NCBI RefSeq assembly: GCF_013523055.1
Contig: NZ_JAAMQM010000011.1
Location: 124,001 to 188,000, forward strand
DNA length: 64,000 nucleotides
Direction: 5' to 3'
Origin: Pseudomonas capeferrum
GTDB lineage: Bacteria; Pseudomonadota; Gammaproteobacteria; Pseudomonadales; Pseudomonadaceae
A program made the position numbers and the translations under genes. Positions within the stretch are counted from its first letter, which is position 1; every line of letters begins with the position of its first letter. Positions 1-10,636 of this stretch are shown here, piece after piece. The notes beneath the pieces were generated by a model. The model ran no database searches. It worked only from the letters and a program-made list of their open reading frames with translations, and was not told the DNA's origin.

Positions 1-723
1 CGCGGTGCCGCCGAAGACGCGGCTGGCGCGCTGGCCGAAGCGCGAGTAGTCGGCGATCAGCGGCAACCAGGACAGCGGCATGGCGATCGCGATGTCGAAG
101 CCCAGCGCCAGTGACAACGAACCGTCGCCAGGCCGCGCCCAGAGCGCCGCGAGATCGACCTTGGCGTACAGGTTCCAGGTCAGCCACAGACAGGCGCCGA
201 GGAGCAGCCAGATACCCCATTTGCGCAAGACCTTGCGCACGAACGCCAGCGGCCCGCTGACCGCGAGCAAGGTCGCCAGCGCACCGAAGCACAGCGTCCA
301 GAGCAGCGGGCTGGTCCAGACGCTATCGTCGCCAAACGCGCGCGCCCCGAGCAGGCTGGCGGCATCGCGCATGACGATGAGCTCGAACGAACCCCAGCCG
401 ATCAGTTGCAGCAGATTGCATAACGCCGGCAGGCGCGCGCCATGTCCGCCCAGGGTCAGGCGCAGCGTGGCCATGGCCGACAGACCGGTATCACTGCCGG
501 TCACCCCGACCGCCGCCAGTAACAGGACGCCGACCGCGGTACCCATGAAGATCGCCAGCAGACCCTGGGCAAGCCCCAGGCCCGGCGCCAGCAACGCGCC
601 GACCTGCAAGACCATGAGGCCGATGCCGAGCGAGAACCAGAGAGCGAACAGGTCGCGCGCGCCGAACAGGCGCTGCTTGGCGGGAATAGGGTGATCGGGG
701 GAAAAGTGGCTGGGTGTGGTCAC
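1..723 (-). CDS. cytX: CytX-type hydroxymethylpyrimidine transporter (NCS1 family), C-terminus outside the window
   Basis: An open frame of 241 codons starts at a GTG (721-723) and runs off the left edge, so only the N-terminal part is present. It is rich in hydrophobic segments and contains GSDTGLSAMATLR and GFDIAIAMPLSWLPLIADYSR, which I recognise from CytX-type NCS1 permeases. Members are thought to import the thiamine pyrimidine precursor HMP across the inner membrane. The position downstream of thiC on the same strand fits that role. The ribosome site before the GTG is weak (GAGCTCGACAAC). No second TPP riboswitch lies in the roughly 600 bp between thiC and this gene, so riboswitch control here would need read-through of the palindromic repeat. 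The family is fairly sure; the substrate is inferred from context. Confidence 0.8.
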   Translation of the reverse strand, partial: MTTPSHFSPDHPIPAKQRLFGARDLFALWFSLGIGLMVLQVGALLAPGLGLAQGLLAIFMGTAVGVLLLAAVGVTGSDTGLSAMATLRLTLGGHGARLPALCNLLQLIGWGSFELIVMRDAASLLGARAFGDDSVWTSPLLWTLCFGALATLLAVSGPLAFVRKVLRKWGIWLLLGACLWLTWNLYAKVDLAALWARPGDGSLSLALGFDIAIAMPLSWLPLIADYSRFGQRASRVFGGTA

Positions 724-774
724 GTTGTCGAGCTCGGTAGAGAAACATTATTGGAATCGACTGCGGGACAAGCT

Positions 775-1234
775 GCAATGCCAGCCAGTCAAGGGACAAC
801 ATTCGATTTCATATGCTGAGGCTTAGCTGTTGGCTTCTGATCTTCTGTGAAGCTGCTGGCCTCATCGCGGGACAAGCCCGCTCGCCACCGGTGCAAGCTG
901 CAAGCTGCAAGCTGCAAGCTGCAAAGTGCAAGCTGCAAGCTGCAAGCTGCAAGCTGCAAGCTGCAAGCTGCAAGCTGCAAGCTGCAAAGTGCAAAGTGCA
1001 AAGTGCAAAGTGCAAAGTGCAAAGTGCAAAGTGCAAAGTGCAAGGTGCAAGGTGCAAGGTGCAAGGTGCAAGGTGCAAGGTGCAAGGTGCAAGGTGCAAG
1101 GTGCAGCTAGGCACATTCCCAGTGGCGAGCGGGCTTGTCCCGCGATGAGGCCGGCAGCCTCACAGAACATTTGGAAACTGAAAGATGAGCTCCAGAATTC
1201 GAAATCGCATGCTGTCCCTGAGCTAACTGGCATC
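775..1234. repeat. Composite palindromic element A: outer inverted arms, inverted REP cores, heptamer-filled loop
   Basis: Two inverted REP arms (843-888 and 1122-1167, 46 nt each, nearly perfect complements, core GCGGGACAAGCCCGC) enclose a loop holding a heptamer array. Outside the REP arms the flanks are again inverted relatives of one another: the CAATGCCAG segment starting at 776 pairs with CTGGCATCG near 1226-1234, with about 70 bp of imperfect complementarity on each side. The same outer arm plus REP design recurs at 62167-62425. The element occupies most of the thiC-cytX gap. Long frames read through it only because the period-7 array keeps every frame open. No protein is called here. 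Confidence 0.85.
892..1106. repeat. Heptanucleotide tandem array, 30 complete units
   Basis: Starting at 892 the sequence reads as 30 uninterrupted 7-mers of the form TGCAARN plus a partial unit. The variants come in blocks: TGCAAGC x4, TGCAAAG x1, TGCAAGC x8, TGCAAAG x8, TGCAAGG x9. Block order suggests successive local expansion of single variants, as in slippage. Seven is not a multiple of three, so a change of copy number would shift any frame crossing it, but no credible gene crosses it. The array sits in the loop of the surrounding REP palindrome. Confidence 0.95.
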
Positions 1235-1322
1235 GGGCAAACCGCCCCCATGAAGTCGAATGGTTCCATGGAGAGAGGCTTGCCGGAATGCCGGACACCC
1301 GCGAGGGTGCCGCCAGGTTCGA

Positions 1323-3465
<2,143 letters not shown>

Positions 3466-3475
3466 GAACTTGCGC

Positions 3476-3505
3476 AGTCTAGACTGGACTGCTGTCCAAA
3501 GCCAA
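3476..3505 (-). promoter_or_regulatory. Candidate sigma-70 promoter for thiC
   Basis: On the minus strand TTGGCT (3505-3500) and TAGACT (3481-3476) are separated by 18 bases. The predicted start would fall just upstream of the first stem of the TPP riboswitch, which is where a riboswitch-bearing transcript should begin. Both boxes are imperfect, so this is an inference from position. Confidence 0.5.
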
Positions 3506-3630
3506 GCGCGCATGCACGGGGATGATGAATGGCGCAAATGGCAGATTGTTGCTGGATGTCCGCGCCACTACACTGGCTCACCGCGCGAAACTCAACAGTT
3601 CAGAAATTAACGTTCGTTCAAGGATTGCCT

Positions 3631-5067
3631 ATGCTGCGCAAACTCTCACTGGCCATCGCCGTGTCCTGTGCGTCCAACGGAATGGCCTCGGCGGCAGACG
3701 TGCCCACGACCGTCAGAACCGATCTGGTCAGCGTCTATCAGGAGGCAGTGAGCAACAATGCCGACCTGGCCGCCGCCCGTGCCGACTACGGCGCGCGCCG
3801 CGAGATCGTGCCCCAGGCCCGAGCCGGACTGCTGCCCAACCTGTCGGCCGGCGCCGAGATGATGAACACCCGCACTCGGTTCGACGAGCCGGCGGTAACC
3901 GCCAACCGTAGCGGCAACGTCTGGAGCGCGACCCTGTCGCAACCGATCTTCCGCGCCGACCGGTGGTTCCAGCTGCAAGCGGCAGAGGCGGTGAACGAGC
4001 AAGCGGCGCTGGAGCTGTCGGCTACCGAACAGAACCTGATCATGCAGACGGCCGAAAGCTACTTCGCCGTGCTGCGCGCCCAGGACAACCTGGCGTCGAC
4101 CAAGGCCGAGGAAGCGGCCTTCAAGCGTCAGCTCGACCAATCCAACGAGCGCTTCGATGTCGGGCTGTCGGACAAGACCGATGTCCTGCAATCCCAGGCC
4201 AGCCATGACACCGCGCGGGCCAACCGGATCATCGCCGAGCGCAATGTGCAGGATGCCTTCGAAGCCTTGGTGACCCTGACCAACCGCGAGTACCCCGCGA
4301 TCCAGGGCGTCGTGCATACCTTGCCTGTGCTGGTGCCGACGCCCAACGATGCCAAGGCCTGGGTCGAGACGGCTGCGCGCCAGAACCTCAACCTGCTGGC
4401 GACCAACCACGCGGTGGACGCGGCCGAACAGACTCTGCGCCAGCGCAAGGCCGGGCACGCCCCTACCGTGGACGCCGTGGCGCGTTACCAGAAAGGCGAC
4501 AACGATAGCCTCGGTTTCGCCAATCCCGACCCGCTAGGCGTGGACCGTTACGGCGGCGACGTCGAACAGACCAGCATCGGCCTGCAATTGAACATCCCCA
4601 TCTACAGTGGCGGGCTGACCAGCTCGCAAGTGCGCGAAGCCTATCAACGCCTGAACCAGAGCGAGCAGCAACGCGAAAGCCTGCGCCGCCAGGTGGTGGA
4701 GAACACCCGCAACCTGCACCGCGCGGTGAACACCGACGTCGAGCAGGTCCAGGCACGCAAGCAGTCGATCATTTCCAACCAGAGCGCCGTGGAAGCGACC
4801 GAGATCGGCTATCAGGTCGGCACGCGCAACATCGTCGATGTGCTGGACGCCCAACGCCAGCTGTACAGCTCCGTGCGCGACTACAACAACAGCCGCTACG
4901 ACTACATCCTGGACAACCTGCGCCTGAAGCAGTCCGCGGGGACCTTGAGCCCTCAGGACCTGCAGGACCTGGGGCGCTTCCTCAAGGCGGACTACAACCC
5001 GGACAAGGACTTCCTGCCACCGGACCTGGCGGCTGCGGCGGCGAAGAATTTCGAACGCAAACCCTGA
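3631..5067 (+). CDS. tolC: TolC family outer-membrane channel
   Basis: This 478-residue protein is a TolC-type trimeric outer-membrane duct used by tripartite efflux pumps and type I secretion. The mature part has the internal duplication typical of the family (QAARADYGARREIVPQARA near the start, VEATEIGYQVGTRNIVDVL near the end). A signal peptide is visible at residues 1-22, ending MASAA. I chose the ATG at 3631 because AAGGA lies seven bases upstream and the signal peptide begins there; the upstream extension of the frame has no such features. The gene is divergent from thiC and convergent with waaA. No pump genes adjoin it, as expected for a shared housekeeping TolC. Confidence 0.95.
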   Translation: MLRKLSLAIAVSCASNGMASAADVPTTVRTDLVSVYQEAVSNNADLAAARADYGARREIVPQARAGLLPNLSAGAEMMNTRTRFDEPAVTANRSGNVWSATLSQPIFRADRWFQLQAAEAVNEQAALELSATEQNLIMQTAESYFAVLRAQDNLASTKAEEAAFKRQLDQSNERFDVGLSDKTDVLQSQASHDTARANRIIAERNVQDAFEALVTLTNREYPAIQGVVHTLPVLVPTPNDAKAWVETAARQNLNLLATNHAVDAAEQTLRQRKAGHAPTVDAVARYQKGDNDSLGFANPDPLGVDRYGGDVEQTSIGLQLNIPIYSGGLTSSQVREAYQRLNQSEQQRESLRRQVVENTRNLHRAVNTDVEQVQARKQSIISNQSAVEATEIGYQVGTRNIVDVLDAQRQLYSSVRDYNNSRYDYILDNLRLKQSAGTLSPQDLQDLGRFLKADYNPDKDFLPPDLAAAAAKNFERKP

Positions 5068-5081
5068 CCGAACGAGTGAGC

Positions 5082-5113
5082 CTGGAACCGTGCGGGCGGC
5101 GGCGCGGTTCCAG
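5082..5113 (+). terminator. Hairpin between tolC and waaA, possible terminator
   Basis: CTGGAACCG (5082-5090) pairs with CGGTTCCAG (5105-5113) around a GC-rich loop, 15 bases after the tolC stop and before the convergent waaA 3' end. There is no U-tract, so termination is only suggested by position. Confidence 0.35.
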
Positions 5114-5157
5114 ACTGATGCGAAGCCAGGACGACAGCGCCCGGCACAGGAAGGCCA

Positions 5158-6426
5158 TCAGACCAGACGCCCCAATCCCTCCAGCAACCGCTGCAACGCA
5201 CCCTGGTTCGCCTGCATCACTGCCCTGCCCGCCTCGCCCATGCGTCGGGCATCGCGAGGCAGCTCGATCAGCTGCCGGACCGCGGCTGCGAGACCTTCGC
5301 CATCGTCCACCTGCTGCAGTGCCCCGGCCTCGCGCAACATCGCGGTGATCTCGAGGAAGTTGAACACGTGCGGTCCCATGATGACCGGCAGCGCCAACGC
5401 CGCGGGCTCCAGCGGGTTGTGTCCGCCGGTGGGTACCAGGCTGCCGCCGACGAAAGCGATGTCCGCCAGGGCGTAGAGGAACAGCAGCTCGCCCATGGTA
5501 TCGCCGAGCAGCACGCGGGTCTGGACATCAACCGGGGTGCCAGCAGAGCGGCGCACTGTGGTGAACTGCTCGGCACACAGGGCATGCACCGCGCCGAACC
5601 GCTCGGGGTGGCGCGGTACCAGGATCAACAGTGCATCGCCGTGAACCTGCAGCAACTTCTGGTGAGCCTGCAGGATCAGCGCATCTTCACCTTCATGAGT
5701 GCTGGCGGCGATCCACACTGGGCGCTGGCTTGCGCCCCACTGTTCGCGCAGTGCCTTGGCGCGCGGCAGCAGCTGCTCGTCGATCTTCAGGTCAAACTTG
5801 ATCGAGCCGGTCACTTGCACGCACTCGGGACGCGCGCCGAGATCGCGAAAGCGCTGCGCCTCGGTTTCGGTCTGTACTGCGATCAGGTTCATCTCTTCGA
5901 GCATGGGCCGGGTCAGTTTGGCGAAACGCGCATAACCACGGGCGGAACGCTCGGACAAGCGGGCGTTGGCCAGGGCCACTGGAACACCGCGCTTGGCGCA
6001 CTGGTGGATGTGGTTGGGCCACAGCTCGGTTTCCATGATGATGCCCAGGCGCGGGCGCACATGGTCGAGAAAACGCCCGGCCGCCCACGGCAGGTCGTAC
6101 GGCAGGTAGCAATGCTGAATGCGCGGTTCATCGGCGAACATGGCGCGAATGCGCTCGGAGCCGGTCGGGGTCATGCAGGTCAGCGTGATCGGCAGGTCCG
6201 GGTAGGCCTTGAGCAGCGCACGCACCATGGGGGCGGCGGCGATGCTTTCACCGACCGATACGGCATGCACCCAGATGCCGCCCTGGCGCATGGCCGGCAG
6301 GTTGCGGGCGAAGCGCTCGCCGATGCGCTGGCCGTAGGCCGGCGCCTTGCGTGCACGCAGGTACAGGCGCAGCGCAACCAGTGGCAGGCCCAGGTGAAAC
6401 AGCAAGGTATAGAGAGTTCTGTTCAT
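5158..6426 (-). CDS. waaA: 3-deoxy-D-manno-octulosonate (Kdo) transferase WaaA
   Basis: WaaA transfers Kdo from CMP-Kdo to lipid A precursor at the cytoplasmic face of the inner membrane, the first step of LPS core assembly. The 422-residue length is normal. An N-terminal hydrophobic segment (about residues 5-22) anchors the protein. HAVSVGESIAAAP contains Glu60, the expected catalytic base, and METELWPN and the C-terminal GGHNPLEPAA are further family signatures. The start lies 11 bases after the stop of the LysR gene on the same strand and has a weak ribosome site, which suggests coupling. The next LPS genes begin at 11.7 kb. Confidence 0.97.
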   Translation of the reverse strand: MNRTLYTLLFHLGLPLVALRLYLRARKAPAYGQRIGERFARNLPAMRQGGIWVHAVSVGESIAAAPMVRALLKAYPDLPITLTCMTPTGSERIRAMFADEPRIQHCYLPYDLPWAAGRFLDHVRPRLGIIMETELWPNHIHQCAKRGVPVALANARLSERSARGYARFAKLTRPMLEEMNLIAVQTETEAQRFRDLGARPECVQVTGSIKFDLKIDEQLLPRAKALREQWGASQRPVWIAASTHEGEDALILQAHQKLLQVHGDALLILVPRHPERFGAVHALCAEQFTTVRRSAGTPVDVQTRVLLGDTMGELLFLYALADIAFVGGSLVPTGGHNPLEPAALALPVIMGPHVFNFLEITAMLREAGALQQVDDGEGLAAAVRQLIELPRDARRMGEAGRAVMQANQGALQRLLEGLGRLV

Positions 6427-6437
6427 GGCGGCGAAGT

Positions 6438-7322
6438 TTACCCGATAGCACGCAGGTGTACTGCAAAGCGCTCAGCCAGCCATTGCGCGGCCGGGCCCAG
6501 CGGTTCGTCACGGCGCCAGGCCAGTTCGACGACCAATGCCGGCGGCCGCCATTCGCTGGCCAGCTCGACCATCTGCGCCTGGTAGGTCGGGTACTGCACC
6601 ACGTGGCGAGGTAGCCAGGCCCAGCCGAGGCCGCGCATCAGCAGTTCGGCCATGGCGTAGAAGCTGTCGGCGCGCCAGACCTGCGGGCTGATTGCCTCAC
6701 CACCGGGGTAGCCGCTTTGCTGCGGGGTGATGAGCAGCTGGCGATGACGTGCCAGTTGCTGGCGCGTCACCCGCCCCTCGCGCGCAAGTGGATGGCCGAC
6801 AGCGCACACCGTGACCATTTCCACGCTGCCCAGGGCACGTCGCTCCAGCGAGACCGGCATGCTTTCATGTTGGAAGAACAGCCCCAGGTCGGCGCGCCGC
6901 TCCACCAGCTTGCGCGCGACGTCGCCTTGCGCAGCGCTGGCCAGTTGTACCTCCAAAAAAGGGTAGCGGCTGGCCAGTTCGTCAAGGCTGTCGATTACCG
7001 GCTGGTAAGGCATGGCCTCATCCTGAGCCACACGCAGCCGCGCTTCCTGCCCCCGCGTCAGCGCGAGCGCGCGGCTGTCCAGGCGTTCGCACTGACGCAG
7101 CAGCTCGCGGGCATCCTCCAGCAATGCTGCGCCCTGCCCGGTCAGACAAGGCTGGCGCCCACTGCTGCGTTCGAATAGGACGACGCCCAGGTCGGCCTCG
7201 AGCAAGGCGACGGCGTTGCTGATGGCCGACTGGGCCTTGCGCTGCTCGCGTGCGACGGCAGAGAAGGAGCGCAGGTCGGCGACTCGGGTGAAGAGGTATA
7301 GCTGGTCGAGGTTCCAGTGCAT
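6438..7322 (-). CDS. LysR-type transcriptional regulator
   Basis: The 294-residue protein has an N-terminal winged helix-turn-helix (about residues 4-63, including LRSFSAVAREQRKAQSAISN and the following LLEADLGVVLFERS) and a LysR substrate-binding domain over the rest. The effector and targets cannot be read from the sequence. It lies 11 bp upstream of waaA on the same strand. It is divergent from the emrE-type gene, with a 0.9 kb repeat-filled region between them, so it could regulate either itself or the divergent SMR/oxidoreductase genes. That link is only positional. Confidence 0.93.
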   Translation of the reverse strand: MHWNLDQLYLFTRVADLRSFSAVAREQRKAQSAISNAVALLEADLGVVLFERSSGRQPCLTGQGAALLEDARELLRQCERLDSRALALTRGQEARLRVAQDEAMPYQPVIDSLDELASRYPFLEVQLASAAQGDVARKLVERRADLGLFFQHESMPVSLERRALGSVEMVTVCAVGHPLAREGRVTRQQLARHRQLLITPQQSGYPGGEAISPQVWRADSFYAMAELLMRGLGWAWLPRHVVQYPTYQAQMVELASEWRPPALVVELAWRRDEPLGPAAQWLAERFAVHLRAIG

Positions 7323-7466
7323 GGACCTATCTCTTTACATGATAGGTAATGACTTTACCGCACTTGGTGATTGGGTAGGATGTTGCTCGAGATGCGGGTT
7401 GCGGGGTGCAGGTCGGCCATGTCTGGCGTTTGTGAAAGTGCGAGCCGTTGGTTTGCGGTGAATTCA

Positions 7467-8126
7467 AGATCGAGCGCCGCCCGCGTGGCGCGTCGCGAAA
7501 TGCTTGCCATGGCATTTGCAGCGCCCTTGAGATCGAGCGCCGCCCGCGCGGCGCGTGGCGGAATGCTTGACATGGCATCTGCAGCGCCTGTGAGATCGAG
7601 CGCCGCCCGCGCGGCGCGTCGCGGAGTGCCTGTCATGGCATTTGCAGCGCCTGTGAGATCGAGCGCCGCCCGCGCGGCGCGTCGCGGAGAGCCTGTCATG
7701 GCATTTGCAGCGCCCTTGAGATCGAGCGCCGCCCGCGCGGCGCGTCGCGGGACTAGCCCGCTCACCACATTTGTTGCAACGTGCCATGGCCTGATAGACC
7801 GAGCGCTTAGCCTTGTATGTACGACACCGATACCAAGTAGTCAGGGACAGCCTTCATGTAATTTTCAGCCATGCTTCAAGACCGAACAACACCAATCTCA
7901 CAGGCCATGGCACGTTGCAACAAATGTGGTGAGCGGGCTAGTCCCGCGACGCGCCGCGCGGGCGGCGCTCGATCTCAAGAGCGCTGCAAATGCCATGACA
8001 GGCTCTCCGCGACGCGCCGCACGGGCGGCGCTCGATCTCAAGGGCGCTGCAAATGCCATGACAGGCTCTCCGCGACGCGCCGCGCGGGCGGCGCTCGATC
8101 TCACAGGCGCTGCAAATGCCATGACA
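7467..8126. repeat. Composite element C: inverted arrays of a 63-bp repeat around paired REP cores
   Basis: The left array has 63-bp units starting at 7467, 7530, 7593, 7656 and 7719 (the last incomplete). The right array has three units in the opposite orientation (GATCT marks at 7971, 8034, 8097). Between them lie inverted REP cores (near 7747-7766 and 7929-7948) and a 107-bp loop (7794-7900). The inner 226 bp on each side (7568-7793 and 7901-8126) are nearly perfect inverted copies. Each unit holds its own small hairpin, GCGCCGC-CCGC-GCGGCGC. The period is divisible by three, so several frames stay open and give alanine- and arginine-rich pseudo-proteins with no ribosome sites; none is called as a gene. 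Confidence 0.9.
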
Positions 8127-8229
8127 TGCGCCTCGACAGCCCCCTCGACATCGACTCTTCCCTGGCTCCACCTGACCCGGCCAGTCATGGCCTGCCGAAC
8201 CTCACCGCTTACCTCACCAAGGACCTACC

Positions 8230-8562
8230 ATGAACGCCTACACCTACCTGGCCATCGCCATCTTCGCCGAAGTCATCGCCACCGCCTCCATGAAAGCAGT
8301 GAAGGGCCTGAGTACGCCCGCGCCCTTGCTGTTGATGATTTGCGGCTATGCGGTCGCGTTCTGGATGCTGACCCTTGTGGTCCGCAGCATTCCGGTCGGA
8401 ATCGCCTATGCCATCTGGTCCGGGCTGGGCATCGTGCTGATCAGCATCGCCGCATTGGTGATCTACGGGCAGAAACTCGACATTCCGGCCATGCTCGGCA
8501 TGGCCCTGATCGTCGCTGGCGTGGTGGTGATACAGGTGTTCTCGAAAACCACCGGGCATTGA
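8230..8562 (+). CDS. Small multidrug resistance (SMR/EmrE-type) transporter
   Basis: The 110-residue, four-helix protein is an SMR transporter, a proton-driven antiporter in the inner membrane that works as a dimer. Glu14 in helix 1 (FAEVIATASMK) is the conserved proton and substrate binding residue. The GIAYAIWSGLG segment of helix 3 and the VVVIQVFS end of helix 4 are typical. AAGGACCTACC precedes the ATG. It starts about 100 bp after the inverted 63-bp array and is followed 53 bp later by an FAD oxidoreductase. Substrate could be quaternary ammonium compounds, guanidinium or polyamines; the sequence alone does not decide. Confidence 0.92.
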   Translation: MNAYTYLAIAIFAEVIATASMKAVKGLSTPAPLLLMICGYAVAFWMLTLVVRSIPVGIAYAIWSGLGIVLISIAALVIYGQKLDIPAMLGMALIVAGVVVIQVFSKTTGH

Positions 8563-8615
8563 TCGACGGCGCAGTCTGTATACTGGGCGCCTGTCCCAGC
8601 TTGTGAGGTCCGTGC

Positions 8616-9791
8616 ATGCCAACCGCCATTTCCACTGACGTGCTGATCGTCGGCGCCGGGGTCGCTGGCCTCTGGCTCAACGCCCGCCTGCGCTCCCTGG
8701 GCTATTCGACGGTCCTGGTGGAGCGCGCCAGCCTCGGCGGCGAGCAGACCATCAAGTCCCAAGGCATTATCCATGGCGGCGCCAAGTACGCCCTGCACGG
8801 TGCGTTGAGCGGGGCCTCGGAAGCCATCGCCGACATGCCGCGCCGCTGGCGCGAAGCCTTGGCCGGCACCGGCGAGTTGGACCTGCGCCAGGTTCGCCTG
8901 CTTTCCGACGCTCATTACCTGTGGTCGCCCGGCACCCTGGCCGGCAACCTGACCAGCTTCTTCGCCAGCAAGGCCGTGCGCGGTCGGGTCGATCAGGTCA
9001 AAGGCGACCAGTTGCCCGCGGCGCTGCAGGACCGTGCCTTCAAAGGCAAGGTCTACCGCCTGGCCGAACTGGTGGTGGATGTCCCGAGCCTGCTGCGTAA
9101 CCTGGCAGCGCTGGCCGGCGACAGCCTGCTGGCCGGTGAACGTGTCACGCCGTTGCGCGAAGGCGATGAACTGGTCGGCCTGCGCGTCGACGATCGAGAA
9201 ATCCGTGCCCAGCGTATCGTCCTCAGTGCCGGTGCCGGCACCGCCGACCTGCTCGAGGCGCTCGGCTTGAACCAGCCGGCCATGCAGCGCCGTCCGCTGC
9301 ACATGGTCATGGCCAAGGGTCCGAACCTGAAACCCTTGTATGCCCATTGCCTGGGCGGCGGACCGAAACCGCGCATCACGGTAACCACCCATCCCGCGCA
9401 AGATGGGCAGTGGGTCTGGTACCTGGGCGGGGACCTTGCCGAAGCCGATGGCGTAGCCCGTGAGCCCGTCGAGCAGATCGCCGCCGCGCGCAAGGAGGTG
9501 GCCAATCTGCTGCCCTGGATCGATCAGGCACAGATCCGCTGGGCCACCGTGCGCATCGATCGCGCCGAGCCCGCCCAGTCCGGCCTGGTGCGGCCTGACA
9601 ATGCGTTCCTTGCCGACCAGCAGCGTCTGTTGGTTGGCTGGCCGACCAAGCTTGCCCTGGCGCCGGACTTCGCCGACCGGGTATTGGCCAGCCTGGAGCG
9701 CGATGGCATTCGCCCGACCGCGCACCCTGACCTGTCCGACCTGCCGCGTCCGCCGATCGGCATTCCCGCCTGGGAGCAACTGCTACCATGA
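8616..9791 (+). CDS. FAD-dependent oxidoreductase (DAO-type)
   Basis: The 391-residue flavoprotein has an N-terminal dinucleotide fold with VLIVGAGVAGLWLNARL (GxGxxG) followed by an acidic strand end (LVERA), and IVLSAGAGTADLLEALG in the second FAD contact region. This fits the D-amino acid oxidase/glycerol-3-phosphate dehydrogenase fold. The substrate is unknown. GAGG lies ten bases before the ATG. Its stop overlaps the start of the following aldo/keto reductase by four bases (ATGA), so the two are translationally coupled and probably act in one pathway. Confidence 0.85.
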   Translation: MPTAISTDVLIVGAGVAGLWLNARLRSLGYSTVLVERASLGGEQTIKSQGIIHGGAKYALHGALSGASEAIADMPRRWREALAGTGELDLRQVRLLSDAHYLWSPGTLAGNLTSFFASKAVRGRVDQVKGDQLPAALQDRAFKGKVYRLAELVVDVPSLLRNLAALAGDSLLAGERVTPLREGDELVGLRVDDREIRAQRIVLSAGAGTADLLEALGLNQPAMQRRPLHMVMAKGPNLKPLYAHCLGGGPKPRITVTTHPAQDGQWVWYLGGDLAEADGVAREPVEQIAAARKEVANLLPWIDQAQIRWATVRIDRAEPAQSGLVRPDNAFLADQQRLLVGWPTKLALAPDFADRVLASLERDGIRPTAHPDLSDLPRPPIGIPAWEQLLP

Positions 9792-10600
9792 GCCTGCCGA
9801 CACTGCATGATTTCCATCGCCCGCTGGGCGCTACCGGTCTGCGCGTTTCGCCCTTGGGGCTTGGTACGGTCAAGCTCGGGCGCGACCAGGACGTCAAATA
9901 CCCCAACGGTTTCACCATTCCCGATGACGACGACGCCAAGCGCCTGCTTGCCCAGGCCCGACAGTTGGGAATCAACCTGATCGATACGGCGCCCGCCTAC
10001 GGTATCAGCGAGGAACGCCTCGGCCCTCTGCTCAGCGGCCAACGCGACCAGTGGGTGATCGTCAGCAAGGTCGGGGAAGAGTTCGAGGACGGGCATTCCC
10101 GCTTCGACTTCAGCGCCGCGCATACCCGCCTTTCGGTCGAGCGCAGCCTGAAGCGTCTGCGGACGGACCGTATCGAGCTCGTCCTGGTGCATTCCGACGG
10201 CAATGACTTGGCGATCCTCGAGCAAGAGGAGGTCTATGAGACACTTGCCGCGCTCAAGCAGGAAGGCAAGATCCTCGGCTACGGATTTTCAGGCAAGACC
10301 GCGGCCGGCGGCTTGAAGGCGCTGGAGCAAGGCGATTGCGCCATGGTCACCTTCAACCTCAACGAGCAAGCGGAGCGCCCGGTGCTCGACTACGCTGCCG
10401 AACATGGCAAGGCGATCCTGGTGAAAAAAGCCCTGGCCAGCGGACATGCCTGCCTGGCACCGGGGGTCGATGCGGTACAGGCGAGCTTCGAGCTGCTGTT
10501 TGCCCATCCGGGTGTCAGCAGTGCTATTGTCGGCACCATCAATCCGTTGCACCTGGCCCATAACGTGGCTACCGTGGCCCGCATCCTGGGCCAGCCTTGA
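9788..10600 (+). CDS. Aldo/keto reductase family protein
   Basis: The 270-residue protein has the aldo/keto reductase barrel signatures: GLGTVKLGRD at the N-terminus, DTAPAYGISEERLG with the catalytic Asp and Tyr, VIVSKVGEE with the catalytic Lys, and ELVLVHSDG with the His. It should use NAD(P)H to reduce a carbonyl, or run the reverse reaction. At 270 residues it is shorter than most family members (about 300-340). It overlaps the FAD oxidoreductase by four bases. Substrate unknown. Confidence 0.88.
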   Translation: MSLPTLHDFHRPLGATGLRVSPLGLGTVKLGRDQDVKYPNGFTIPDDDDAKRLLAQARQLGINLIDTAPAYGISEERLGPLLSGQRDQWVIVSKVGEEFEDGHSRFDFSAAHTRLSVERSLKRLRTDRIELVLVHSDGNDLAILEQEEVYETLAALKQEGKILGYGFSGKTAAGGLKALEQGDCAMVTFNLNEQAERPVLDYAAEHGKAILVKKALASGHACLAPGVDAVQASFELLFAHPGVSSAIVGTINPLHLAHNVATVARILGQP

Positions 10601-10636
10601 GCCGCCTTCGCGGCAGCCAATGGAAGGAGGCGCCTA

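Noticed and set aside
892..1106. Possible CRISPR array
   Set aside because: The units are contiguous heptamers without spacers. The 63-bp arrays at 7.5-8.1 kb also lack unique spacers, and no cas genes are present.
724..1322. A second TPP riboswitch ahead of cytX
   Set aside because: None of the conserved aptamer blocks found at 3372-3465 occurs in this gap.
7355..8606. Open frames with 21-residue Ala/Arg repeats
   Set aside because: They arise because the 63-bp unit is a multiple of three. They occur on both strands, lack ribosome sites, and the longest runs out of frame through the SMR gene.
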